Shown: positions 30,108-39,794 of the stretch, piece after piece | Layout of the letters: each line of letters opens with the position of its first letter | Position numbering within the stretch: the first letter of the stretch is position 1 | NCBI RefSeq assembly: GCF_030411995.1 | Contig: NZ_JASNRC010000003.1 | Span: 248,001-312,000 of the forward strand | Direction of reading: 5' to 3' | Source of the DNA: Massilia sp. YIM B02769 | GTDB lineage: Bacteria > Pseudomonadota > Gammaproteobacteria > Burkholderiales > Burkholderiaceae_D | DNA length: 64,000 nt | The notes under the pieces: model-generated | Databases searched by the model: none | What the model was told of the DNA's origin: nothing | Seen by the model: the letters and a program-made list of their open reading frames with translations, nothing else | Program-made: the position numbers and the translations under genes

Positions 30108-31982
30108 TTACGAAAATGGATGTTGATTCTTTTTAGTGCGGATCATGTTCACGAACATGAACATCGCGACACCGAAGAGCGGCGAAATGAGCATCGACAG
30201 CGGCGAGCTGCGCAGCATGGACATCTCCGGCCGCAACGTCATGATCACGAAGACCAGGACCAGCCCGCCCGCCACCGCGGCGAAGGGATTGATGGTCGGA
30301 TTCGACAGCAGCATGCCGCCCAGCGCCCACAGCCAGACCACGGCGGCGTGCAGCTGCAGCGGCAGCGGCGAGACATCGGCGCCCGCCACCAGGGCGATGG
30401 CCCCGGCCAGCCACACGCAGCGCAGCGGCAGCAGCAGATGGGCCTTGTCCGGCATGCGGTTCCACAAATCGGCGCCGCCACGGTAGAGCAGTTGCAGGGC
30501 GCAATAGGCCCCGGCCGCGCAGGTGACGTAGCCGTAGCCGGGGTAGCCCTTGTCGGCCATCGAGTGGCCGACCATGACCGCGCAGATGGCGCCGACGATG
30601 TAGTGCGCCTTGTCGAACAGGACCGAGTTGGCGAAGCAGGCCACCAGCGTACAGGCGACCATCGCCGTGCCCAGCAGCCAGGCAAAGGCCGGCGCCGGAT
30701 CCGGGATGAACAACAGCGCCGACAGCAGCGCGAAGACGGGAATCCAGCCCAGCTGCACGGCAGGGCGGAAGCGCAGGTCGAACAGCAGCCGGTCGCGCCA
30801 TGGCGTATCGCGCAGGCGCGCCAGCGGGTCGACAAGGGCCCAGGCCAGGCCGGCAATGAGTGCCAGCGGCAGGAACAGCAGCAGGAAGTGGCTGTCGAAG
30901 CCCAGCACCATCTTGCGGTCGGAGAAACTGGCGAGCATGAAGGGCGCGACGCCCACGCCCGCGCTGATCAGCGCGGTCTCCAGGAAATAACGGCGCCCCG
31001 CGACGCGTCTTTCCCATTCTGCGACCACCTCGGGGTTCAGCTTGAAGTACAGCAGTTCGCGGTGGTATTCGCGGATCAGCGCGATCTGCGCGCGCATCTG
31101 GCGCGTGAAGTTGCCGATGATGGTGCGGCCGAAGCGGCGCCCGGCGCTGTCCGCGAGCAGTGCTGCGATCACGGGTTCGGTGCTCGCGCGCTGCAGCAGC
31201 GCGTTGTAGTCGCGCCCGGCGCGCAGACGCGCCATGGCTTCGCCGGTGGCGTCCGGCAGGCGGCGGCGCACGAAGGCGTCGTCTTCCAGCCAGCCGAAGA
31301 CGGCGAAGATGGCTTCGCGCAGCTCGTCCTCGCAGGCCGCGCCGGCGCAGTACTGGATGGCGAACAGCTCGAAATGCTCGCGCACTTCGAGCAGCATCAT
31401 GTCCTCGCCTTCCATGATCAGCTTCAGCTGGTACTTGGGCGAGACGGCGGATTTCTGGACGAACTGCCCCCACAGCAGGCTGGCGATCTCGAAGGCGGCC
31501 GCGCTCGCGGCCTCGGCGGCGGCGCGGGCTTCTTCGCGCTGCCGGCGCCGTTCCTGTTCCAGGGCCAGGCGCTGGGCGCGCTCGTCGGCCACCACGCGCA
31601 GGGCGGGCACCGGGTGTTCCCAGGCTTCCTCGCGGAAGGCGGCGACCGGGCGTTCCCAGGCGGGCTCCTGGTCTTCAAGGGTGTCCTCGGGCGCGGCTGA
31701 ATGAACGGGCGCCTGCACCGGCATGCAGACCGGCGCCGGTTCGTGGAACTGCGCAGGCACTTCCATCGGCGCCTGTGCGACCAGCACTTCCGGCGCGGCC
31801 TGCTCGTCGGCGCCATCCAGGTAAGGCGCCATCTGCAGCGCCGCCTGGTAGGCGTCGTTCAGGTGCTGGAAGCCTTCGGCGTCGTCTTCCGGCCGCGTGA
31901 CTTTCAGCTTGCGGCCATAGGCGCGCTTGATCGCACGCACGTCCGGCGTGGGGTCGATGCCGAGGACGGCCCAGGCACTCAT
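30108..31982 (-). CDS. J-domain-like membrane protein (HscC partner)
   Basis: A 624-residue protein. The first 55 residues form a J-like domain ([25 protein letters not shown], then [13 protein letters not shown]), but the HPD tripeptide that activates Hsp70 is replaced: the sequence reads TRPEDD. A Pro/Glu-rich linker and a charged helix follow, then a domain of about 150 residues and at least eight hydrophobic segments in the C-terminal 250 residues. It resembles DjlB/DjlC of E. coli, which work with HscC. Its start overlaps the hscC stop (ATGA), supporting partnership. Its location between topoisomerase genes is unusual. Confidence 0.83.
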   Translation of the reverse strand: MSAWAVLGIDPTPDVRAIKRAYGRKLKVTRPEDDAEGFQHLNDAYQAALQMAPYLDGADEQAAPEVLVAQAPMEVPAQFHEPAPVCMPVQAPVHSAAPEDTLEDQEPAWERPVAAFREEAWEHPVPALRVVADERAQRLALEQERRRQREEARAAAEAASAAAFEIASLLWGQFVQKSAVSPKYQLKLIMEGEDMMLLEVREHFELFAIQYCAGAACEDELREAIFAVFGWLEDDAFVRRRLPDATGEAMARLRAGRDYNALLQRASTEPVIAALLADSAGRRFGRTIIGNFTRQMRAQIALIREYHRELLYFKLNPEVVAEWERRVAGRRYFLETALISAGVGVAPFMLASFSDRKMVLGFDSHFLLLFLPLALIAGLAWALVDPLARLRDTPWRDRLLFDLRFRPAVQLGWIPVFALLSALLFIPDPAPAFAWLLGTAMVACTLVACFANSVLFDKAHYIVGAICAVMVGHSMADKGYPGYGYVTCAAGAYCALQLLYRGGADLWNRMPDKAHLLLPLRCVWLAGAIALVAGADVSPLPLQLHAAVVWLWALGGMLLSNPTINPFAAVAGGLVLVFVIMTLRPEMSMLRSSPLSMLISPLFGVAMFMFVNMIRTKKNQHPFS

Positions 31983-33688
31983 TCCAGGCCGCCGCGGTCG
32001 AGGTCGGCCAGCACCTTTTGCAGGGTTTCGCGGGCACGGCGCGCGGCCTGCTGGTCCTGCTGGTCGAGCACGGACTGGAAGGCGGCGATGTGCTGGGCCA
32101 GGTACTCGCGGGCGTCGCCCAGCAGTTCCTGGTACAGGCGGTCGGCCTCGGCCACCACGGTGCGGTTCTCGATCTGGTCGCGCGGATGGATCTTCAGTTC
32201 GGCCAGTTCAGCCAGGCGCTGCTCGACCTGTTCGGGCGTCATCACGCCGGCGTTCTCGGTGATCACCAGCTTGTGCTTGTCCTGGGTCGGGTAGACCGTG
32301 ATCTCGGCTTCCAGCACGCCGCTGATGTCATAGGTAAAACGCACGTCGGCGTTGATCTCGCCGGCTTTTTTTGGCGGGATCGGGAAGTCGATCGCGCCGA
32401 GATACACGTTGTCCTTCACCAGGCGCGCCTCGCCCTGGTAGACCAGCACGCGCAGCTCGCGCTGGCCGTCGCGCACGGTGGTGATGTTCTGCACGCGCGA
32501 CACCGGCACCGTCGAATTGCGCTCGATGATGGGCAGGTAGTGGCCCGATTCGTAATTGTTCGGCCCGATCTGGCGCGAGATGTTGATGCCGAGCGAGTAG
32601 GGCGCGACGTCGGTCATCACTACTTCCTCAAGGGCGGCGTCGCGCATCTTGAGGCCGGCCTGCACCGCCGCACCGAGGGCGATGGCGTGGTCCGGGTCGA
32701 GGTGCACCGACGGGAAGCGGCCGAACATGCGCGACACGAGCTTGCGCACGATCGGCATGCGGGTGGCGCCGCCGGCCAGCACCACGGCGTCGAGTTCGCT
32801 CGCCTTGATGGTGGAGTCGCGCAGGGCGCGGTCGACCGGCTTGCGCAGGCGCTGCAGCAGCGGCTCGCACAGCTGGGCGAGGGTGTCTTCGTCGAGGCGC
32901 CAGGTGAATTCGCGGCCCTCGTGCTGGAAGCGCATCTCGGTGCTGGCGGACTCCGACAGCGCGCGCTTGGCACGTTCGGCTTCGTCGCGCAGGCGCTGGG
33001 TTTGCGCGCGGGTCAGCACGTGGCCGCCGAGCGCGTTGCGCAGGCTGCTGCGTTCGTAGAAAGTCTTGACCAGCACTTCGACGAAGTCTTCGCCGCCCAA
33101 AAAATTGTCGCCGGCCGAGGCGCGCACTTCCATCACGCCCTCGAACAGGTCGAGGATGGAAACGTCGAAGGTGCCGCCGCCCAGGTCGAAGACCAGGAAC
33201 TTGGTTTCCTGCTGGCTGTCCTGGATGCCGTAGGCCAGGGCGGCGGCGGTCGGTTCGTTCAGCAGGCGTTCGACGCGCAGGCCGGCCAGCTGGCCTGCCG
33301 CGCGCGTGGCCTTGCGCTGGGCGTCGCTGAAGTAGGCCGGCACCGTGATGATGGCTTCTTCGACCGGTTGGCCGAGCCAGGCCTCGGCGTCTTCCTTCAG
33401 GGCGCGCAGCACCAGCGAGGACAGCTCTTCCGGACGGAATTGCTGCTTGCCGAGCCCTGTTACGCGCTCGCTGCCCATGTAGCGTTTGAACAGCGAGGTG
33501 GTCATGTCGGGATGGGTCTGGAGGCGCGAACGTGCCGCCGCGCCCACCAGGACCGTGCCGTCGTCGTCGATGCCGACGCAGGACGGCGTCAGGTACTCGC
33601 CGAGCGCATTGGGAATGATCTGCGCGCGCCCGTCACGCCAGGCTGCTACCAAGCTGTTTGTGGTGCCCAAATCAATACCAATGATCAT
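31979..33688 (-). CDS. hscC: Hsp70-family chaperone HscC
   Basis: A 569-residue short Hsp70, close to the length of E. coli HscC and shorter than DnaK. The ATPase domain opens with IIGIDLGTTNSLVAAW and includes VPAYFSDAQRKATRAAGQLAGL, FDLGGGTFDVSIL and VVLAGGATRMPIVRKLV. The substrate-binding part (from about 380) has APYSLGI and PVSRVQNITTVRDGQ, and the lid is short, as in HscC. It is cytosolic, with a specialised, poorly known clientele. It starts 2 nt after the parE stop and overlaps the J-protein gene, so it is cotranscribed with both. Confidence 0.9.
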   Translation of the reverse strand: MIIGIDLGTTNSLVAAWRDGRAQIIPNALGEYLTPSCVGIDDDGTVLVGAAARSRLQTHPDMTTSLFKRYMGSERVTGLGKQQFRPEELSSLVLRALKEDAEAWLGQPVEEAIITVPAYFSDAQRKATRAAGQLAGLRVERLLNEPTAAALAYGIQDSQQETKFLVFDLGGGTFDVSILDLFEGVMEVRASAGDNFLGGEDFVEVLVKTFYERSSLRNALGGHVLTRAQTQRLRDEAERAKRALSESASTEMRFQHEGREFTWRLDEDTLAQLCEPLLQRLRKPVDRALRDSTIKASELDAVVLAGGATRMPIVRKLVSRMFGRFPSVHLDPDHAIALGAAVQAGLKMRDAALEEVVMTDVAPYSLGINISRQIGPNNYESGHYLPIIERNSTVPVSRVQNITTVRDGQRELRVLVYQGEARLVKDNVYLGAIDFPIPPKKAGEINADVRFTYDISGVLEAEITVYPTQDKHKLVITENAGVMTPEQVEQRLAELAELKIHPRDQIENRTVVAEADRLYQELLGDAREYLAQHIAAFQSVLDQQDQQAARRARETLQKVLADLDRGGLE

Positions 33689-33690
33689 GA

Positions 33691-35688
33691 TCAGATGTCC
33701 GCTTCGGTTTCGTTACCGTGTTCTTCGATCCAGGCGCGCCGTGCGGCGGCCTCCCCTTTGCCCATCAACATGTTGAAACGCGCGCTCGATTCGCCGTGGT
33801 CGAAGTCGCCCAGCGACACCGGCAGCAGGCGGCGGGTGTCCGGGTTCATCGTGGTTTCCCACAGCTGCTCGGCGTTCATCTCGCCCAGGCCCTTGAAGCG
33901 CGAAATACTCCAGCTGCCTTCCTTCAGGCCTTCCTTCTTCAGCTTGTCTTCGATGGCCAGCAGTTCGCCATCGTCCAGCGCGTACAGCTTTTGCAGCGGC
34001 TTCTTGCCGCGTGCCGGCACGTCGACGCGGTACAGCGGTGGACGCGCCACGCAGATGTGGCCGTGGCGGAACAGGGCAGGGAAGTGCTTGAAGAACAGCG
34101 TCAGCAGCAGGACCTGGATGTGCGAGCCGTCGACGTCCGCATCCGACAGGATGCAGATCTTGCCGTAGCGCAGACCGGAGAGGTCCGGCGAATCGCCGTG
34201 GGCGTGCGGGTCGACGCCGATCGCCACCGAGATGTCGTGGATCTCGTTGTTGGCGAACAGGCGGTCGCGGTCGGTTTCCCAGGTGTTCAGCACCTTGCCG
34301 CGCAATGGCAAAATCGCCTGGTATTCCTTGTCGCGGCCCATTTTTGCGGAACCGCCGGCCGAGTCGCCCTCGACCAGGAACAGTTCGTTGCGGGTCAGGT
34401 CGGTCGATTCGCAATCGGTCAGCTTGCCCGGCAACACGGCCACGCCCGAGGACTTCTTCTTCTCGACCTTTTGCAGCGAGCGCATGCGCGACTGGGCCTG
34501 CTTGATGACCAGGTCGGCGAGCTTCTTGCCGTATTCGACGTGCTGGTTCAGCCACAGTTCGAGCGGCGGCTTGGTGAAGGTGGAGACCAGCTTCACCGCG
34601 TCGCGCGAGTTCAGACGTTCCTTGGTCTGGCCCTGGAATTGCGGGTCCAGCACCTTTGCCGACAGCACGAAGGAGACGCGGGCGAACACGTCTTCCGGCA
34701 GCAGTTTCACGCCTTTCGGCAGCAGGCCGTGCAGTTCCACGAAGCCCTTCACGGCGCCGAACAGGCCGTCGCGCAGGCCGGACTCGTGCGAGCCGCCGCT
34801 TGGGGTCGGGATCAGGTTGACGTAGGACTCGCGCACCACGCTGCCTTCTTCGTTCCAGGCCACGACCCAGGCCGCGCCTTCGCCTTCGGCAAAGCTTTCG
34901 TCGCCGGCCGGCGCGTACTGCGCACCCTCGAACAGCGGGATCAGGGTCTGGCCGCTCGAGCCTTGCGCCAGCGCCTCGGTCAGGTAGCCGCGCAGGCCTT
35001 CGTCGTAGCGCCAGGTTTGCACGTCGCCGGTTTTCGCATTCGTCAGGGTGACGGTGACGCCCGGCAGCAGCACGGCCTTCGAGCGCAGCAGGCGCACCAG
35101 TTCGGCCATCGGGATGTTCGGCGAATCGAAGTATTTCGGGTCGGGCCAGGCGGTGACGCGGGTGCCGTTCTTCTTGCCGCCGCGCTCGAACGGCGCGGAG
35201 CTCAGGGGCTCGACCACGTCGCCGTTCTCGAAGACCAGTCGGTGGATGCCGTTACCATCGTCGGTCTTGCGCCAGACGTTGATCTCCAGGCGGGTCGAGA
35301 GGGCGTTGGTGACCGAGACGCCGACACCGTGCAGGCCGCCCGAGAAGGCATAGGCGCCGCCCGAACCCTTGTCGAACTTGCCGCCGGCGTGCAGGCGCGT
35401 GAAGACGATCTCGACCGTGGAGACGCCTTCTTCCGGGTGGATGCCGACCGGGATGCCGCGGCCGTCGTCTTCGACCGTGACCGAGCCGTCGACGTTCAGG
35501 GTGACGCCGATGTTGTTGCAATAGCCGCCCAGTGCCTCGTCCGAGGCGTTGTCGATCACCTCCTGGATGATGTGCAGCGGGTTCTCGGTCCGGGTGTACA
35601 TGCCCGGACGCTGCTTCACGGGTTCGAGTCCCTTCAGGACGCGGATGGATGATTCGCTGTAATCGGGTGCGGGTTTCTTGGTTGCCAT
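33691..35688 (-). CDS. parE: DNA topoisomerase IV subunit B
   Basis: A 665-residue ParE from the ATG at 35688 (MATKKPAPDYSESS); upstream in-frame ATG codons give an unlikely N-terminus. The GHKL ATPase domain shows QRPGMYTR, EVIDNASDEALGG, VEDDGRGIPVG and the GGLHGVGVSVTNALS motif. The Toprim domain has FLVEGDSAGGSAKMGRDK and SDADVDGSHI. The tail carries the ParE ending (NAEQLWETTMNPDTRRLLPV). It is the promoter-proximal gene of the parE-hscC-J-parC operon. Confidence 0.96.
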   Translation of the reverse strand: MATKKPAPDYSESSIRVLKGLEPVKQRPGMYTRTENPLHIIQEVIDNASDEALGGYCNNIGVTLNVDGSVTVEDDGRGIPVGIHPEEGVSTVEIVFTRLHAGGKFDKGSGGAYAFSGGLHGVGVSVTNALSTRLEINVWRKTDDGNGIHRLVFENGDVVEPLSSAPFERGGKKNGTRVTAWPDPKYFDSPNIPMAELVRLLRSKAVLLPGVTVTLTNAKTGDVQTWRYDEGLRGYLTEALAQGSSGQTLIPLFEGAQYAPAGDESFAEGEGAAWVVAWNEEGSVVRESYVNLIPTPSGGSHESGLRDGLFGAVKGFVELHGLLPKGVKLLPEDVFARVSFVLSAKVLDPQFQGQTKERLNSRDAVKLVSTFTKPPLELWLNQHVEYGKKLADLVIKQAQSRMRSLQKVEKKKSSGVAVLPGKLTDCESTDLTRNELFLVEGDSAGGSAKMGRDKEYQAILPLRGKVLNTWETDRDRLFANNEIHDISVAIGVDPHAHGDSPDLSGLRYGKICILSDADVDGSHIQVLLLTLFFKHFPALFRHGHICVARPPLYRVDVPARGKKPLQKLYALDDGELLAIEDKLKKEGLKEGSWSISRFKGLGEMNAEQLWETTMNPDTRRLLPVSLGDFDHGESSARFNMLMGKGEAAARRAWIEEHGNETEADI

Positions 35689-35867
35689 GCTGATGAGTGT
35701 TTTTTTGAAATGCCTGCGCATTCTATCTTGTCGGAAGGAAAAAATAGGAATGGCATCGTTGGAATGTGCTTGTCAACGAACAGGAACGTGACTAGATTGA
35801 TACGCAAGTTCGCAAGCTTAATGCGGCTCCGAGAAATCGTCGAACAGAAAGCGCTGGCCAAGACCAA

Positions 35868-35887
35868 TACTGTACAGGCATACAGTA
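35868..35887. promoter_or_regulatory. Candidate LexA (SOS) box
   Basis: The sequence TACTGT-N8-ACAGTA is a perfect match to the outer half-sites of the gammaproteobacterial and betaproteobacterial LexA consensus (CTGT-N8-ACAG). It lies 117 nt before the receiver-like gene, in the 315-bp gap upstream of parE, and overlaps a possible -10 hexamer (TATAGA). Both genes are divergent from this gap. The rest of the gap is moderately AT-rich and shows no gene that I can support. Confidence 0.6.
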
Positions 35888-36003
35888 TAGATAGCAAGAA
35901 CCGGGGAGAAGGACTCACCTACTCGGCCACACAAGCGGCCAGCGCCGCGGTTTGGCGCACAACAGGCGCGTTGCACCCGCATGGCGCGCCGGATGATTCG
36001 ATC

Positions 36004-36822
36004 ATGCATGCCAGGAAAACCCCCACGGCCGTCCGTCTGCTCGGCTTCACGCCCGATGCCGCCGACGGCATCGCTTCGCTGTTGGCGGATGCGCCTGCTT
36101 GCGGCCCGCTGTACGCCTGCCTGCACGAGGACAGTTTGCAGGAGCCCGATGTCTACCTGGCCGATGGCGAGAACGCCTGTGCGATGCTGCGCCTGTCGAG
36201 CATGCGCAGTCCGCCGCTGGCGCTGCAGGTGGGTGGCTGCGAGCGCGGCAATGCCTGGACCCGGGTCGAGCGTCCGCTCGAAGCGGCGTCCCTGCACGCG
36301 ACGCTGGCCCAGTTGGTGGCGGAACGCCGCCGCACGCTGGAGCGCCTGTGTGCCTGCGGCGAACCGCCCTTGCCGGAACGGCGGCGGCGCCAGCGCGGCA
36401 TCGGCGAAGGCCAGGATACCGATGCCGTTGCGCTGCGCCAGCCGCCGCGCAACGGCAAGGTGCTGATCGTCGACCAGGGCGGCGCCTTCCGCGACCACCT
36501 GGCGCGCCTGGTCGGCGAGCAGCGCCTGCCGATCGCCTGGACCGACAGCGCCTCGGCAGCCGTGCGCCTGTGCGACGAAACGCCGGTGCTGCTGGCCATG
36601 ATCAACACCTCGACCCCGGGCATCGACCCGTATGCACTGTGCGCGGCGATCAAGGCCCAGGAAGGGGCGGGGCACACGGCGGTGGTGTTCCTGGTAGGGC
36701 GGGCGTTTTGCTACGACACGGCGCGGGCGCATTCGGCCGGCGTGCGCGGCCTGCTCGACCAGCCGGTGGCCGACCGCAGCCTGGTGGCGATGCTGCAGCG
36801 CCTGGCTTCGATGCCTGCATGA
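36004..36822 (+). CDS. Degenerate receiver-domain protein
   Basis: About 272 residues from the ATG at 36004. The frame is open back to 35710, but the upstream part looks non-coding. The N-terminal 130 residues are unrecognised. Residues about 150-270 have the layout of a response-regulator receiver (GKVLIVDQGGAFRDHLARLVG, LAMINTSTPGIDPYALCAAIK, GVRGLLDQPV), but the phospho-acceptor Asp is Asn (AMINTS), the acidic pair is reduced to one Asp and the conserved Lys is Gln. It should not be phosphorylated and may act as a binding module. No kinase or DNA-binding domain is fused. A LexA-like box lies upstream. Confidence 0.72.
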   Translation: MHARKTPTAVRLLGFTPDAADGIASLLADAPACGPLYACLHEDSLQEPDVYLADGENACAMLRLSSMRSPPLALQVGGCERGNAWTRVERPLEAASLHATLAQLVAERRRTLERLCACGEPPLPERRRRQRGIGEGQDTDAVALRQPPRNGKVLIVDQGGAFRDHLARLVGEQRLPIAWTDSASAAVRLCDETPVLLAMINTSTPGIDPYALCAAIKAQEGAGHTAVVFLVGRAFCYDTARAHSAGVRGLLDQPVADRSLVAMLQRLASMPA

Positions 36823-36893
36823 GTCCTGCTCGGCAGTGTGATTTTGTTACAACTTCAAATCGTGCGCGGCCATGACGGGGCTATATTGAAGAC

Positions 36894-37880
36894 ATGGCAG
36901 ACGATCATCAACAAGGCACGGACGAGGCGCCAGGACCGCCTCTCGAAACCCGCCCCGACGCCCCCGTACGCGTTCCCGACCGCCGCTCGGCCGATGGCCC
37001 GCCGCGCTACCAGCGTCCCGGCGACACGCCGTTTGCACTGGCCGGCCGGGTATTGTCCTCGCGCTGGCGCGCCCTGCGCGACCGCTTCAGCCGCGACTTC
37101 ATGCGCCGCACCCTGCGCATCGGCGTCTCGGCCCGCATCTTCCACCCCGAACCGGGCTCGACCGGCCTGCGCAGCAAGAACCTGCAATACCTGGAAGAGT
37201 CGATCGCCCAGTGGGTGATGTCGCGCGACGTGCTGGTGTTCATGATCCCGACGGTGAATACCAACGGGCTGCTCCATCCCAGCAACATCACGCTGCGCCA
37301 CTACGCGCGCCACCTCGACGGCCTGGTGCTGCAGGGCGGGGCGGACGTGTCGCCGCAAACCTATTCCGAAACCCCGACCCGGCCCGAGTGGGGCGGCGAC
37401 CGCGCGCGCGATCTGTACGAGTTGGAGTTGCTGCACGAATTCGTCGAGGCCGGCAAACCGGTGCTGGGCGTATGCCGCGGTTGCCAGCTGATCAACGTGG
37501 CGTTCGGCGGTTCGCTGTACCAGGATGTGGCGACGAATGTGCCCGAGGCGCTGGCCCACGTGCACACCGACTACGACGCGCACCGGCATGCGATCGAATT
37601 CCCGCCGGGTTCGTCGCTGCGCAAGATGTTCCCGAAGGCGACGCGGCCCGTGGTGAATTCGATCCACCACCAGGCGGTGAAGGAGCTCGGGCGCGACGTG
37701 CGCATCGAGGCGGTGTCGTATCCGGACGGGATCGTCGAGGCGATTCGGTACGACAAGGCGGATTTCGTGATGGGCTTGCAGTGGCATCCGGAATTTCACC
37801 GGGCCGGCGGGACGGATTTGTTGGATTGCACGCCGGTGCTGGATGAGTTTTTGAGGGCGGCGCGGGAGACCAGGTTGTAA
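36894..37880 (+). CDS. Gamma-glutamyl hydrolase / class I glutamine amidotransferase-like (peptidase C26)
   Basis: A 328-residue protein. After a charged, Pro-rich N-terminus of about 70 residues comes a C26 domain: RIGVSARIF, LQGGADVSP at 147-154, nucleophile Cys194 in LGVCRGCQLINV, and the His/Glu pair in GLQWHPEFH. The family includes PuuD (gamma-glutamyl-GABA hydrolase), which releases GABA in putrescine breakdown. No puu genes are adjacent, so the substrate is open. The extended N-terminus is not seen in typical PuuD. Confidence 0.86.
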   Translation: MADDHQQGTDEAPGPPLETRPDAPVRVPDRRSADGPPRYQRPGDTPFALAGRVLSSRWRALRDRFSRDFMRRTLRIGVSARIFHPEPGSTGLRSKNLQYLEESIAQWVMSRDVLVFMIPTVNTNGLLHPSNITLRHYARHLDGLVLQGGADVSPQTYSETPTRPEWGGDRARDLYELELLHEFVEAGKPVLGVCRGCQLINVAFGGSLYQDVATNVPEALAHVHTDYDAHRHAIEFPPGSSLRKMFPKATRPVVNSIHHQAVKELGRDVRIEAVSYPDGIVEAIRYDKADFVMGLQWHPEFHRAGGTDLLDCTPVLDEFLRAARETRL

Positions 37881-37910
37881 ATTGCTTCGCAGATGATCAG
37901 GCGATGAAAT

Positions 37911-37965
37911 GGTGGGTTCGAGAACCCACCCTACAACCTGGTAGGGTGGGTACTTGTACCCACCG
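37911..37965. repeat. REP-like close pair I (CGTAGGG class, diverged)
   Basis: Two hairpins stand tail to tail: GGTGGGTTCGAGAACCCACCCTAC at 37911-37934 and GTAGGGTGGGTACTTGTACCCACCG at 37941-37965, six nt apart. The central bases differ from the GCAC core of other copies, but each hairpin stays perfectly paired. It follows the C26 hydrolase gene. Confidence 0.75.
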
Positions 37966-38078
37966 TCTCACCATTTGCGCCACGCGCCTGTATCCACCAC
38001 GCCCATTCCGAAGCACATCAAACTCCCCCGCACACGCTTGCGAAATCGCTTGCCTCTCATCCGCCCCTCCATTACCAT

Positions 38079-38109
38079 TGAATGAGAATGATTCTCATTC
38101 ATTGAATCC
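38079..38109. promoter_or_regulatory. Strong Fur box
   Basis: A long perfect palindrome contains TGAGAAT-G-ATTCTCA, the 7-1-7 Fur/iron box core, extended on both sides by a further TTGAA/TTCAA arm. It ends 34 nt before the ATG of the 111-residue orphan gene and nothing else starts nearby. It is likely to make that gene iron-repressed. Confidence 0.8.
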
Positions 38110-38142
38110 GATGCTGTCCGTCCATCCGAACAAGGGGCTGTC

Positions 38143-38478
38143 ATGAAAGACCAAGCAAACGAGCCGTCCATCCTGCCGGCGCCAGACATGCGCCACCGCG
38201 ACGCGGTGATGATCGCGTCGCTGCTGCACCTGATGTCGCACTACACCGCGCGCGACGAAAACGACCGTCCCTGCGTGCGCCTGGCCTCGGTGATCGAGCG
38301 CCACCTATGCGCGCTGTCGCGCCTGCCCGAGCTCGACCCGGTGCTGCGCGCCACCTGCGAGCAGCTGTGCGAAAAATGGGCCGGCCTGGTCGACGACGGT
38401 ATGCCGCGTCCGGTGGCCAAGCCGACCTTCATCGAACGCATCATGCGCGGCAGCCGCCTGGGGCCGAGCGCGGCCTGA
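38143..38478 (+). CDS. Orphan Fur-box-linked small protein
   Basis: A 111-residue protein that I do not recognise. It has no signal peptide or membrane segment. Residues 20-85 are predicted helical, with HRDAVMIASLLHLMSHYTARDE and RLPELDPVLRATCEQLCEKW. There are two Cys residues in the second helix and a basic C-terminus (FIERIMRGSRLG). The strong Fur box upstream suggests iron-limited expression, so a role in iron or haem homeostasis, or in oxidative stress, is inferred from regulation alone. Confidence 0.7.
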   Translation: MKDQANEPSILPAPDMRHRDAVMIASLLHLMSHYTARDENDRPCVRLASVIERHLCALSRLPELDPVLRATCEQLCEKWAGLVDDGMPRPVAKPTFIERIMRGSRLGPSAA

Positions 38479-38490
38479 CGACGCCGGCTG

Positions 38491-38667
38491 TGGCGGTAGG
38501 GTGGTCGGCTCCACCTTGGACGATCGGTCATCCGTTCCGTGTGCGCCGCCCACGCGTCGGTCGTTGGCGGCTTCGTGATCGTTCCGGATGATCTGGCTGT
38601 TACCGATCAACGCGTGGAGTGATTCAGTCCAGTGGACTGAATCACGAGCCGTCCACCCTACCGCCGC
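38491..38667. repeat. REPIN-like inverted doublet G with a nested hairpin
   Basis: The left arm GGCGGTAGGGTGG(t)CGGCTC..CCACGCGT and the right arm, inverted (..CGCGTGGA..GAGCCG(t)CCACCCTACCGCC), bracket about 177 bp between the Fur-linked gene and ybdK. The centre of the right arm is a perfect 13-bp stem with a 1-nt centre at 38619-38645 (GTGATTCAGTCCA and its complement). The two arms agree at the ends and differ inside. Confidence 0.75.
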
Positions 38668-39794
38668 CAGAAGCGCCGCTCGCCCCGGAAGGTATTGATC
38701 GCCGAATGCACGATCGCCTCGACACTGCCTTCGCGCTCATACTGCTGGCGCAAGAGTGACGCATCGCTCCCGCCAGCCGCCGCGTTCGCCAGATGGCGCA
38801 AGCCGTCCAGGCTGCCGAGGGCGTCGGCATGCGGCTCCATCTTGCGCAGCGTCGTCAGGATATCCTCGCGCAGCGACACCGTTTCGTAGGTCTTCGGATG
38901 CGTGATCGACCCGTCCAGCCCGAAGCGGCAGGCCTGGAAGCGGTTGTAGTTATAGACCAGGTAATCGTCCTCGACCGGCGGCTCTTCCACGCGCTGGAGG
39001 AGGTAGCTGCACAGCGCCTGCAGGTAGGCCGCCAGCGCCGCCGCGCGCTGCACCGTCAGCGGCGTATCGCACACGCGCAGTTCGATGGTGCCGTACTCCG
39101 GCTTCGGCCTCAAATCCCAGTAAAAATCCTTCATGCTCTTGATGATGCCGGTGCGCTCCATCTTGGCGTAATACGCGTGCTCGAAATCGCTCCAGCTGAG
39201 CGTGAACGGCGCCCGTCCGCTCATCGGGAAGGCAAACACCGAGTTCAGCCGCGCCGAATCGAACAGGCTGTCATGCCCCTGCACGAAGGGCGACGAGGCC
39301 GACAGCGCAATGAAGTGCGGAATGTAGCGGTTCAGCGCATGCAGCAGGTACATGGCGTTGTCGCCATTCCCGCAGCCGATGTGCACGTGCTGGCCGAACA
39401 CCGTGAACTGCTTGGCCAGGTAGCCGTACAGCGAGGACAGTTGCTCGAAGCGCGGCTTGGAGAAAATCTTTTGCTCGGACCAATGCTGGAAGGGGTGGGT
39501 GCCACCGCCGGCAATGCCGATGTTCAGCGTATCGCCGGCGGTCACCAGCGTGTCGCGGATGTCCACCAGTTCGGCCAGCAACTTGCTGTAGTCCGAATGC
39601 ACGCTCGAATTAATCTCGATCATGCTCTCGGTGATCTCCGGCGTCACATTCCCGGGGAAGGGTTTGCGCGACAGCAGGTGCAGCAAATCGGGGCTGGCGG
39701 CGGTCAGGTCGAAATCGGACAAGCTGACCAGCTGCAGTTCGAGCTCGACCCCGAAGGTAAGCGGCTGGGATTCGGCAAAGGCTTCAAGCGGCAT
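38658..39794 (-). CDS. ybdK: YbdK-family carboxylate-amine ligase
   Basis: A 378-residue glutamate-cysteine-ligase-like protein, from the ATG at 39794 ([23 protein letters not shown]). [31 protein letters not shown] and TIELRVCDT are the ATP-grasp/GCS2-like motifs of the YbdK family, which has weak gamma-glutamylcysteine synthetase activity in vitro and an uncertain true role. It is cotranscribed with the upstream antiporter, whose stop lies inside its first codons (11-nt overlap). Confidence 0.9.
   Translation of the reverse strand: MPLEAFAESQPLTFGVELELQLVSLSDFDLTAASPDLLHLLSRKPFPGNVTPEITESMIEINSSVHSDYSKLLAELVDIRDTLVTAGDTLNIGIAGGGTHPFQHWSEQKIFSKPRFEQLSSLYGYLAKQFTVFGQHVHIGCGNGDNAMYLLHALNRYIPHFIALSASSPFVQGHDSLFDSARLNSVFAFPMSGRAPFTLSWSDFEHAYYAKMERTGIIKSMKDFYWDLRPKPEYGTIELRVCDTPLTVQRAAALAAYLQALCSYLLQRVEEPPVEDDYLVYNYNRFQACRFGLDGSITHPKTYETVSLREDILTTLRKMEPHADALGSLDGLRHLANAAAGGSDASLLRQQYEREGSVEAIVHSAINTFRGERRFWRR

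Noticed and set aside
35710..36003. Upstream extension of the receiver-like gene
   Set aside because: The frame is open but the composition and residue pattern look non-coding, and the LexA-like box lies inside it.
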